From positions 2,728,001 through 2,792,000 of the forward strand of contig AP012044.1 in assembly GCA_000283575.1 (NCBI GenBank): a DNA stretch of 64,000 nt, in the 5' to 3' direction. A program made the translations under genes and the position numbers. Shown in pieces: positions 43,735 through 51,301 of the stretch (its first letter is position 1; each line of letters begins with the position of its first letter). Below the pieces are notes generated by a model. The model searched no databases. It was not told the DNA's origin and saw only the letters and a program-made list of their open reading frames with translations. The stretch is from Oscillibacter valericigenes Sjm18-20 (GTDB lineage: Bacteria > Bacillota > Clostridia > Oscillospirales > Oscillospiraceae).

Positions 43735-43870
43735 GGTCTTCTCTCCCTTTTTTATTCAGATCGGCCGGTTTTCCGCGGTTCCCATACCGCCCGGCCCGCC
43801 TGGGCAAAGCGCGCGCGGCGCCCTATGCCTGAACACACCGCCTCCTCTTTTTTAATGTACAAGGGCTTGC

Positions 43871-44962
43871 TCAGTCCAGATAGGTCAGGCCCCGAATGCC
43901 CCGAATGCCAAGGCCCGGCGCGTCGGAGACGGTAATCTCCTTCTCGTTGAACACCGCCCCGCCGTCGATGGGGTCCTCGCTGCACAGCACCGGGCCGTCC
44001 AGATCTACCCGGGTGATGACCTTTTTGCCGCAAGCCAGGTGCACCGCCGCATTGACGCTGACCTTGGCCTCCAGCATACAGCCGATCATGCACTCCACAC
44101 CGTAAACCTCGGCGGCGGAGGCGATTTTCAAAGCGTTCCAGAGGCCGCCACACTTCATCAGCTTGATGTTCACAAGGTCCGCTGCACCCATCTGCATGAT
44201 CTTCACGGCGTCTTCCGGGGAAAACACGCTCTCATCCGCCAGCACGGGAACGTAGCTTCGCTCGGTAACATATTTCAATCCCTCGAAGTCGTGGGCCTTG
44301 ACCGGCTGCTCCACAAACTCGATATCCAGGCCCTTTTCCTGCATCTGGTTCAGCAGCTTTACCGCCTGCTTGGGGGACCACGCCTGGTTTGCATCGATGC
44401 GGATGCACATGCTGTCCCCTGCGGCCTTCCGCACGGCGGCCAGCCGGGCCACATCCAAAGACGGGTCCGCGCCCACCTTCACCTTCAGGCAGTCATAGCC
44501 CCGCCTGGCGGCATTCACCGCGTCCCGGGCCATCTCCTCCGGGTCGTTGACGCTGATGGTGATGTCCGTGACGATCTTCTTCCGCGCGCCGCCCATCAGC
44601 TTGTAGACCGGGATGTGATAGAGCTGGCCGTACAGATCCCACAGCGCCATGTCCATAGCGGCCTTCGCGCTGGTATTCTTCACGATGCAGCCGTTCAGGA
44701 CCGTCATCAGGTCCTCAAACGCATCCACGTCCCGGCCCACCACCGTTTTGATGATGTGGTCTTTCAACGCGCCGATGATGGCCCCGGTGGTGTCGCCGGT
44801 GATAACGCCGGTGGGGGGCGCCTCGCCGTAGCCAACCGCGCCGGTATCGGTGTGGACCTCCACGATGATGTCCTCCACGCTGTTCACCTGCCGCAGCGCC
44901 GTCTTAAACGGCACCCGCAGGGGTACGGAGATACGTCCCAGCCGGACCTCTGTAATCTTCAT
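43871..44962 (-). CDS. ykfB: dipeptide epimerase, enolase superfamily (L-Ala-D/L-Glu type)
   Basis: This 363-residue enzyme converts L-Ala-D-Glu from peptidoglycan to L-Ala-L-Glu. It has the enolase-superfamily layout: a capping domain to about residue 125, then a barrel with the catalytic pair in LKVKVG, metal ligands Asp in RIDANQAW, Glu in EFVEQP and Asp in LADESVF, and the second Lys in NIKLMKCGG. The DxD-type C-terminal signature of the AEE subgroup was not checked, so related dipeptide specificities are possible. It starts 21 bases after pepV ends. Confidence 0.88.
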   Translation of the reverse strand: MKITEVRLGRISVPLRVPFKTALRQVNSVEDIIVEVHTDTGAVGYGEAPPTGVITGDTTGAIIGALKDHIIKTVVGRDVDAFEDLMTVLNGCIVKNTSAKAAMDMALWDLYGQLYHIPVYKLMGGARKKIVTDITISVNDPEEMARDAVNAARRGYDCLKVKVGADPSLDVARLAAVRKAAGDSMCIRIDANQAWSPKQAVKLLNQMQEKGLDIEFVEQPVKAHDFEGLKYVTERSYVPVLADESVFSPEDAVKIMQMGAADLVNIKLMKCGGLWNALKIASAAEVYGVECMIGCMLEAKVSVNAAVHLACGKKVITRVDLDGPVLCSEDPIDGGAVFNEKEITVSDAPGLGIRGIRGLTYLD

Positions 44963-44983
44963 ACTGCTCCTCCTCGTTCTTCC

Positions 44984-46354
44984 TTATTTCGCAAGTTCAT
45001 ACATCGCGCGGGCGATGATCTGCGCATTTTGCATCAGCCGGTCCACCTCGATGAACTCATTCGGCTTGTGCTCCCGGACCTCGTCCCCCGGAAAAACGGG
45101 GCCGAAGGCCACGACGTTGGGCATGGCTTTGGCGTAGGTTCCGCCGCCGATGCTTTTGGGAAACGCGGGCAGGCTTGTTTCCTCTCCATACACCCGCAGC
45201 AGCTTGGTTACCAATTCGCTCTCCGGCGAAATGTAAAGACTTGCCTTGTGGGTCTGCTTTACCACCTGGAAGCCGCCCTCCTCCAGCTCCGCCTGAAATT
45301 TCGGGCCGCAGTCATCCAGCGTCTTCGTCACGGGGTAGCGGTAGTTCACGCAGCAGCTCAGGCTGGTCTCGTTCCCCTCGACGGTGCCGAGATTGAAGGT
45401 TAGTCTACCAGAGACCTCATCCTGCAATGCGATGCCCAGAGACTCCCCGCCGGTCTCCATGCCGATCTTTTCCGCCAGAAAGCGGACAGCCTCCTTCAGC
45501 TCCCCCTCAAGCGGCAGGGCATTCAGCGCCAGAAGAAGGCGTCCGATGGCATTCTCCCCCTGTTCCGGGGTACCCCCGTGGGCACCCACGCCTTGGGCCT
45601 CGATCCGCACACCGCCGGAAATGGGAACGCAGACGGTCTTTTCCGGCAGCACCGCACGGATCTTTCCCAGCATTCCGTCGGGGCATTCCAACTCCGCAGC
45701 CGCGGAGGCGGGCACCACGTTGGGCGCGGACCCCCCGGATATTTTTTTCAACCGCATCGTGCCCAGCTGGTGCAAATGACGGGAAAACGTCACATTGACG
45801 ATTCCCTTCTCCCCGTTAATCACGGGGTATTCCCCATCCGGTGTGAAGCCCATCACCGGCTTTTCGCCGCCGTGGGCAAGGTAGTATTTCATGTCGGCAG
45901 AGCCGGTCTCCTCGTTGGTGCCCATCAGGATACGGATTCGCCGCCGCAGGGGAAGCCCCGATTCCTTCAGGGCCTTGAGTGCATAGAACGCGGCCACCGT
46001 GGGGCCCTTGTCGTCCATGGAGCCTCTGCCAAATACCTTTCCGTCCCGGATATCACCGGAAAATGGATCGCCACTCCAGCCCTCTCCGGCGGGGACCACG
46101 TCCAGATGGCCCAGCACGGCTACCATTTCAGCCCCCGTGCCGTACTCGCACCAGCCGGCCTGATTGTCAAGGTTTCTCACTGTGAAGCCCAGGCGCTTTC
46201 CCGTATCAAGCATAAATTCCAGACATTTTTGAATATTTGCGCCGTAGGGATAGCCGCTGCCGTCCTCCTCCCGCACACTGGGGATGCAAATGCTCTCCCG
46301 CAGGGTCTTCAGCAGCGCCTCCCGCTGCCGCTCCACAAGGTCTTTCAGTTCCAT
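44984..46354 (-). CDS. pepV: M20 dipeptidase (PepV/Sapep family)
   Basis: This 456-residue cytoplasmic metallodipeptidase has the zinc-binding residues in GHLDVVPAG (near residue 85), GRGSMDDKGP (near 117) and NEETGSADMKYYL (near 152). It starts at ATG 46354, eight bases after GAGAGGAG. It hydrolyses dipeptides, releasing amino acids, and would act after the epimerase on L-Ala-L-Glu. First gene of a pepV-epimerase-DUF819 group; the terminator at 46451-46500 separates it from the upstream gene. Confidence 0.92.
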   Translation of the reverse strand: MELKDLVERQREALLKTLRESICIPSVREEDGSGYPYGANIQKCLEFMLDTGKRLGFTVRNLDNQAGWCEYGTGAEMVAVLGHLDVVPAGEGWSGDPFSGDIRDGKVFGRGSMDDKGPTVAAFYALKALKESGLPLRRRIRILMGTNEETGSADMKYYLAHGGEKPVMGFTPDGEYPVINGEKGIVNVTFSRHLHQLGTMRLKKISGGSAPNVVPASAAAELECPDGMLGKIRAVLPEKTVCVPISGGVRIEAQGVGAHGGTPEQGENAIGRLLLALNALPLEGELKEAVRFLAEKIGMETGGESLGIALQDEVSGRLTFNLGTVEGNETSLSCCVNYRYPVTKTLDDCGPKFQAELEEGGFQVVKQTHKASLYISPESELVTKLLRVYGEETSLPAFPKSIGGGTYAKAMPNVVAFGPVFPGDEVREHKPNEFIEVDRLMQNAQIIARAMYELAK

Positions 46355-46450
46355 CGCGCGCTCCTCTCTGTTTTTTCCCCACGCCCAGGCCGCCAAGAAG
46401 GCACATGGACGCAGGCCGTAAATTACCTGCTCCTCAAGCCGTAAAAATAC

Positions 46451-46500
46451 AAAAAGCCCAGCAAGGATCAAAGAAATTCTTCGATCTTCACTGGGTTTCC
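46451..46500 (-). terminator. terminator upstream of pepV
   Basis: On the minus strand CCCAGTGAAGATC pairs imperfectly with GATCCTTGCTGGG, followed by CTTTTTG. It ends the DUF3870 transcript. Confidence 0.65.
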
Positions 46501-46563
46501 CCCGCTAATTGATATATTGGAAGATATATCACACAAGGGGAAGCAGTTTATGAAATTATCTGT

Positions 46564-46890
46564 TCACTCGCTCTTTTCCGCCGCGGCCCGATACCGCTTT
46601 TCCGCGTCCTTCATAGCCGCCAACACCGCTTTTGCGGAGGAGCCGTGATACCGGCGAACCACCTCGTCCTCAATCTGGGCAGATTGCTCCAACAGGGACC
46701 TTCCCACAAAAATGCGCCGTAGGAACTGTTCCGTCAAGTCCAGAGAGTGGGTGCAACCAAAATCCAGAATTTTCCCGCTCTCGGCCTCAATTTCCAGCGC
46801 CATATAGAATGAACCGTAAATCTTCGTGATGGCATTGTCGCTGTTGGTCCGGGACTCGCCGATAATGTATAACGTTTCCTTATTTTCCAT
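46564..46890 (-). CDS. DUF3870 domain protein
   Basis: This 108-residue protein has a beta-rich start, KETLYIIGESRTNSD, followed by YGSFYMALEIEAESGKILDF and a helical C-terminal part with VRRYHGSSAKAVLAAMKDAEKRY. The RRYHG...A segment is characteristic of DUF3870. The function is unknown. It may be a small cytoplasmic protein involved in regulating or labelling metabolism, but there is no direct evidence. It is transcribed alone. Confidence 0.8.
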   Translation of the reverse strand: MENKETLYIIGESRTNSDNAITKIYGSFYMALEIEAESGKILDFGCTHSLDLTEQFLRRIFVGRSLLEQSAQIEDEVVRRYHGSSAKAVLAAMKDAEKRYRAAAEKSE

Positions 46891-47112
46891 CTATCACATT
46901 ACCCTGCTATAATTTCTACTAAAGCTATTATAGCATTTCAGGGCTACCTGTCAATATCCTCATGGCTATTCCGTACAAAAACTATCTGTTTCCACAAAAT
47001 ATTGTGGTTTATTTTTATAATATAGGCAAGTAACCGCCGAAAATTTTTGAGATGACCGCCGACTTTTTGGGGTTTTTACCGAATTTTCTCCGCATCATGG
47101 CTTGGACCGACA

Positions 47113-47145
47113 AAACGCCCGCAGGAAATTTTCCTGCGGGCGTTT
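47113..47145. terminator. terminator after nfnB
   Basis: AAACGCCCGCAGGAA and TTCCTGCGGGCGTTT form a perfect 15-bp stem with an att loop, 15 bases beyond the nfnB stop. Confidence 0.85.
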
Positions 47146-47159
47146 AAAGGTTAGAAATA

Positions 47160-48545
47160 TTACCGCTGGCTGAGCTCCTCGTCGATGGCCTTGGCGGCGG
47201 TCTTTCCAGCTCCCATGGCCAGAATGACGGTAGCCGCACCGGTAACAGCGTCTCCGCCTGCATAAACGCTCTTGCGGGAGGTCAAACCCTCTTCATTGAC
47301 GACGATGCCGCCCTTCCTGTTGACCTCCAGACCCTTGGTGGTGGTCTTAATCAGTGGGTTGGGGCTGGTGCCCAGCGCCATAATGACGCAGTCCACCTCC
47401 ATGTCAAACTCGCTGCCAGCAACCTCCACGGGACGGCGGCGGCCCGAGGCGTCCGGCTCGCCCAGTTCCATCTTGATGCAGCGGATAGCACAGACGTTGT
47501 CGTCCTTGTCCGCCAAAATCTCAACAGGGTTATTGAGGGTATTGAAGATAATACCCTCTTCCTCGGCGTGTTCCACTTCCTCGTGACGTGCGGGAAGCTC
47601 CTCCATACCGCGGCGATAGACAATATGTACCTCCGCACCCAAACGCTTGGAGCAACGGGCTGCATCCATGGCCACGTTGCCGCCGCCGATCACCGCCACC
47701 TTTTGGGGGTGGATGATAGGCGTATCAGAATCAGGCCGGTAAGCTTTCATCAGGTTGATACGGGTCAGAAACTCGTTGGCGGAAAGAACGCCCTTGTAGT
47801 TGATGCCGGGAATATCCATGAACATGGGCAGGCCCGCGCCGGAGCCGATGAACACGGCCTCGAAGCCCTCCTGCTCCATCAGTTCATCGATGGAGATGGT
47901 ACGGCCCACAACCGTGTCGGTAGCCACGGTAACGCCCAGCGCCTTCAGCCCGTCCACTTCCTTCTGAACAATGGCCTTGGGCAGACGGAACTCGGGGATG
48001 CCGTATACCAGAACGCCGCCCGCCAGATGCAAAGCCTCGAACACCGTGACGTCGTAGCCCTTCTTGGCAAGGTCGCCCGCACAGGTGAGGCCCGAAGGGC
48101 CGGAGCCGATCACGGCGACCTTGTGACCGTTGGCCTTGGGCTTTTCGGGAGCGGCGGAGACGTTGGCGTTATGCCAGTCGGCCACAAAACGCTCCAGCCG
48201 ACCGATACCCACGGGTTCGCCCTTCACTCCGCGGACGCAGTATTTCTCGCACTGGCTCTCCTGCGGACAGACACGGCCGCACACGGCGGGCAGAGAACTG
48301 GTCTGGGAGATAATCTGATACGCCTCCTCAAAATTGCCCTTGGCAACCTCGGCAATGAATTCGGGGATATGGATCATGACGGGGCAGCCCTGAATGCAGG
48401 GGTGATTCTTGCAGTGGAGGCAGCGCTGCGCCTCGTCCAACGCCATTTCCTCCGTATAGCCCAGAGTGACCTCTTCAAAGTTCTTATTGCGGACATTGGG
48501 GTCCTGAGAGGGCATGGGATTTTTTTTCAAGCTCATATTCGGCAT
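47160..48545 (-). CDS. nfnB: NfnB-type large subunit, NADPH-dependent ferredoxin:NAD+ oxidoreductase (GltD-like)
   Basis: This 461-residue iron-sulfur flavoprotein has an N-terminal ferredoxin-like domain with two Cys clusters (CLHCKNHPCIQGCP and CGRVCPQESQCEKYC), then FAD and NADPH Rossmann folds (VAVIGSGPSGLTCAGDL and VAVIGGGNVAMDAARC) and a GGDAVTGAATVILAMGAG ending. Alone it resembles the glutamate synthase small subunit, but the adjacent NfnA-type gene makes an electron-bifurcating NfnAB complex more likely. That enzyme couples NADPH to NAD+ and ferredoxin reduction. ATG 48545 follows GGAGG, with only two bases between the genes. Confidence 0.9.
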   Translation of the reverse strand: MPNMSLKKNPMPSQDPNVRNKNFEEVTLGYTEEMALDEAQRCLHCKNHPCIQGCPVMIHIPEFIAEVAKGNFEEAYQIISQTSSLPAVCGRVCPQESQCEKYCVRGVKGEPVGIGRLERFVADWHNANVSAAPEKPKANGHKVAVIGSGPSGLTCAGDLAKKGYDVTVFEALHLAGGVLVYGIPEFRLPKAIVQKEVDGLKALGVTVATDTVVGRTISIDELMEQEGFEAVFIGSGAGLPMFMDIPGINYKGVLSANEFLTRINLMKAYRPDSDTPIIHPQKVAVIGGGNVAMDAARCSKRLGAEVHIVYRRGMEELPARHEEVEHAEEEGIIFNTLNNPVEILADKDDNVCAIRCIKMELGEPDASGRRRPVEVAGSEFDMEVDCVIMALGTSPNPLIKTTTKGLEVNRKGGIVVNEEGLTSRKSVYAGGDAVTGAATVILAMGAGKTAAKAIDEELSQR

Positions 48546-48547
48546 GA

Positions 48548-49390
48548 TCAGTTGACCTCCTTTTTGAACAGGTTGCAGACTTCCTCGTGCTTATGCGTCT
48601 CGAAGTCGCGGTACATCTGGTTGCGCTTGACAGCCAGATCCCAGTCAACCTTAAACCCGTCGAAATCAGGGCCGTCCACGCAGGCAAATTTCATCTCGCC
48701 GCCTACGCTCAGCCGACAGCCTCCGCACATACCCGTGCCGTCGATCATGATGGGACTCATGGACACGGTCGTGGGGATGCCATAAGACTGGGTGGTCTTG
48801 CAGACAAATTTCATCATAATCATGGGGCCGATTGCAAAGATCTCGTCATACTGGTTGCCGGCGTCGATAAGTTCCTTCAGTGCGTCGGTAACCATGCCCT
48901 TCTGGCCGTAGGATCCGTCATCGGTGCAAACCTTCAGAATGGAGGAGGATGCCTTGAACTTGTCCTCCAGAATTACCAGGTCCTTATTCTTGAAACCGAT
49001 GACCGCATGAACCTCCGCGCCGTCGTCATGGAACTTCTTCAAAACAGGGTACGCGATGGCGCAGCCCACACCGCCGCCGACCACACAGACCTTTTTCTTT
49101 CCCTCCGTCTCGGTGGCTTTGCCCAAAGGACCGACAAAGTCCTGCAGGCAGTCGCCCTCGTTCAGATGGTTCAGCTTCTCCGTGGTGGCGCCGACGATCT
49201 GGACAATAATGCTGACAGTGCCCTTCTCGCGGTCGTAATCATGGATCGTCAGGGGGATGCGCTCGCCGTTCTCATCCACACGCAGGATGATGAACTGTCC
49301 GGGCTGGGCCTTTCTGGCGATCATGGGGGCTTCAATCTCAAACAGAACAACGGTGGGTTTGAGCGCCTCTTTTCTCACGATACGAAACAT
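48548..49390 (-). CDS. nfnA: NfnA-type small subunit (sulfide/dihydroorotate dehydrogenase-like)
   Basis: This 280-residue ferredoxin-NADP reductase-like protein has the FAD-binding PGQFIILRV, IPLTIHDYD, NAD-binding VCVVGGGVGCAIAYPVLK, and the [2Fe-2S] ligands in GTGMCGGCRLSVGGEMKFAC. It is the NAD-binding partner of NfnB; the two together form the bifurcating enzyme in many anaerobes. It starts at ATG 49390. A promoter at 49443-49471 and a palindrome at 49491-49506 lie upstream. Confidence 0.9.
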   Translation of the reverse strand: MFRIVRKEALKPTVVLFEIEAPMIARKAQPGQFIILRVDENGERIPLTIHDYDREKGTVSIIVQIVGATTEKLNHLNEGDCLQDFVGPLGKATETEGKKKVCVVGGGVGCAIAYPVLKKFHDDGAEVHAVIGFKNKDLVILEDKFKASSSILKVCTDDGSYGQKGMVTDALKELIDAGNQYDEIFAIGPMIMMKFVCKTTQSYGIPTTVSMSPIMIDGTGMCGGCRLSVGGEMKFACVDGPDFDGFKVDWDLAVKRNQMYRDFETHKHEEVCNLFKKEVN

Positions 49391-49442
49391 AGTTCTCCTT
49401 CTTTCCTCATATTGCTGCGTGCTGGATCAACATACTCACCCT

Positions 49443-49471
49443 ATGTTAACACACGGACTAACGCGCGTCAA
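49443..49471 (-). promoter_or_regulatory. nfnAB promoter
   Basis: On the minus strand TTGACG (49471-49466), 17 bases, TAACAT (49448-49443). The predicted transcription start is near 49436-49437. Confidence 0.5.
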
Positions 49472-49490
49472 ATCAATTCCCCGTCTTTTG

Positions 49491-49506
49491 TGTCAAATTT
49501 TTGACA
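49491..49506 (-). promoter_or_regulatory. 16-bp palindrome, candidate Crp/Fnr-type site
   Basis: TGTCAAATTTTTGACA has exact 7-bp arms. Its centre lies about 61.5 bases before the predicted nfnAB start, the class I position used by Crp-family activators, and a Crp/Fnr gene is adjacent. Confidence 0.5.
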
Positions 49507-49627
49507 ATATTTTTGTATCATTCGTAGAAGTCGAAAAAGCAACCGATTTCCCCCCGGTCTTTGGTGAAAAAATAGGAATTCTTCCATGTATTGGGTTTCT
49601 TTTTTGCCCGTTTTTGCGGGCTGCCGC

Positions 49628-50287
49628 TCAGTCCAGTAAGGCGATCTCCCGTCCGTCCGTCCGAATGAGGTCCTCCTCCCGCAGATGTTTCATCTCCCGC
49701 ATCATGGCACTTCGGTCCGTGGCGATGTAGTCCGCCAGCATGCTCAGGGAAAACGGCAGCGTAAAGGAGTTCTTTCCGGTCTTTTCCACCTGCTGGCGGA
49801 AAAAGCACAGGAGCTTTTCCCGGATGGAGCGGCGGGAGAGGACGTCAATCCGCTCCGCCAGCGCCTGTGCCTTGCCGGTAATAAGCCGCAGCATGTTCTG
49901 AACCAGCAGGCTATGGTGCGTGCAGGCTTTCTCGCACCTTTTTAATATGTGGTCGTAATCGATAAACAGCACATCGCAGGACGTCCGGCAGACCACCTCC
50001 AGGCTGTCCCCGCTGCCGCCCGAAAAGGCGAGACTGCGTCCGAAAACGCTGCCGACCGTCAGATTCTCCATAACAGTGGAGACGCCGTCCTCATCGATGC
50101 GGATGAGAGACGCCTCTCCCCGCTCCAGAATACCCACCTGATTTCCGCCCCGCTCAAAGTCATAGGCCACATCCTCCGGACGATAGGTTTTTTGAATTGC
50201 CTGAAAGCAGTCAATCATCGAAAGGTAACTCTCGTAGCTGATGCCATCAAATATTGGGCTTTCTTTCAGTTCCTCCGGTGACAGCAT
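49628..50287 (-). CDS. Crp/Fnr-family transcriptional regulator
   Basis: This 219-residue regulator has an N-terminal cyclic-nucleotide-binding-like domain (GNQVGILERGEASLIRID, then VGSVFGRSLAFSGG) and a C-terminal winged helix (FSLSMLADYIATDRSAMMREMKHLREEDLI). ATG 50287 follows AAAGGAGG. Several Cys occur (CFQ, CRTSC, RCEKAC), but not in an Fnr-type cluster pattern. It lies upstream of nfnAB on the same strand and may act at the palindrome there; the effector is unknown. Confidence 0.9.
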   Translation of the reverse strand: MLSPEELKESPIFDGISYESYLSMIDCFQAIQKTYRPEDVAYDFERGGNQVGILERGEASLIRIDEDGVSTVMENLTVGSVFGRSLAFSGGSGDSLEVVCRTSCDVLFIDYDHILKRCEKACTHHSLLVQNMLRLITGKAQALAERIDVLSRRSIREKLLCFFRQQVEKTGKNSFTLPFSLSMLADYIATDRSAMMREMKHLREEDLIRTDGREIALLD

Positions 50288-50472
50288 GGAAGCGCCTCCT
50301 TTTGTTGCATTTATCACATCTTATCATATCCATTTCGAAATGTAAAGTCCATTTTTGCATGCGGGCACAAGTTAAAAATTTGTTCATCATTCTCTGGGAG
50401 GAATCGGTTATAGTAAATATAGGATCTCGGTAAGCCGACATCCTGAATGAAAAAACGAAAAGAGGTATGCGT

Positions 50473-50922
50473 GTGAACATCGCTTATTTCCTGACACCCA
50501 AAAACAGCGTGGCTTACCTGTACGACGACTTCACGTTTCGCCAGGGTCTGGAAAAAATGCGGCGGCATGGATACTCGGCCATTCCTGTGATTGCGCGGGA
50601 TGGGACTTACAAGAGCACCGTCAGCGAAGGTGATTTTCTCTGGCATCTACTAGACGCGGAAAAGGAACAGGACGCGCCCCTTACCATGAAGGACACGGAA
50701 AAGCTCCGTATCCAGGACATCCTCCGGAACAATACATATCCTCCCGTCCGCATCACCGCCTCCATGGAACAGCTTCTTTCCAACGCACTGAACCAGAACT
50801 TTATCCCGGTGGTGGACGACTTGGGAAAGTTCATTGGGATCGTCACCCGAAAGGATATCCTGCGTCACCTCTCCCGGAACACAGATCTTCTGACCGCACC
50901 CCAATTGCAAAAAATTGTTTAA
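50473..50922 (+). CDS. two-CBS-domain protein
   Basis: This 149-residue protein consists of a pair of CBS domains, which sense adenine nucleotides or similar ligands. CBS 1 spans about 10-75 (FTFRQGLEKMRRHGYSAIPV) and CBS 2 about 85-140 (ITASMEQLLSNALNQNFIPV, then DLGKFIGIVTRKDILRHLS). GTG 50473 fits AGAGG spacing better than the ATG at 50467 that abuts it. It is divergent from the Crp/Fnr gene; the partner protein is unknown. Confidence 0.82.
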   Translation: MNIAYFLTPKNSVAYLYDDFTFRQGLEKMRRHGYSAIPVIARDGTYKSTVSEGDFLWHLLDAEKEQDAPLTMKDTEKLRIQDILRNNTYPPVRITASMEQLLSNALNQNFIPVVDDLGKFIGIVTRKDILRHLSRNTDLLTAPQLQKIV

Positions 50923-50950
50923 GCCCCTTGAAAAGGAGCCGCTGCGCAAC

Positions 50951-51240
50951 TGAATTGACCCCGAAAAGTTAGACAAATATTTTGTCAAGCGGTTAAGAGG
51001 GCTTGTTGCTTGTAATAGCAGGCGGCAGGCCCTTTAACTTTGCCTTGCTGCGGCAGTTGTTGTAATAATCAAGATAGTCAACCAACTCTCGCTTGAAGTA
51101 CTCCTCTTGCAAATAGAGAAGTTCGCTTTTAAGCAGACCAAAGAAATTTTCAATTACGGCGTTGTCCAGACAGTTTTCTTTGCGGCTCATGCTCTGCCGA
51201 ATTCCCTTCCTGCGGAGCATTCTTTGGTATTTCTTGCAGT
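50951..51240 (-). mobile_element. 3' fragment of an IS150-type IS3-family element
   Basis: The terminus TGAATTGACCCCGAAAAG is at 50951. The minus strand encodes only the C-terminal part of the transposase (CKKYQRMLRRKGIRQSMSRK, then the conserved Glu region NCLDNAVIENFFGLLKSE). The upstream two-thirds is missing and is replaced by unrelated sequence, so the fragment is inactive. Confidence 0.75.
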
Positions 51241-51301
51241 TCAGTTGCGCTGTGGCTCCTCTTGTTATATGGGAGCTGTTCACTTTTGGCGGGCCATGCG
51301 T

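Noticed and set aside
42451-43935. 494-codon plus-strand frame over the DUF819 gene
   Set aside because: Antisense shadow of a membrane-protein gene; His/Gln-rich nonsense product.
44039-46444. Long plus-strand frames opposite the epimerase and PepV genes
   Set aside because: Both real genes have intact catalytic residues; the opposite frames have none.
47568-49504. Long plus-strand frames opposite nfnB and nfnA
   Set aside because: Antisense to well-supported iron-sulfur flavoprotein genes.
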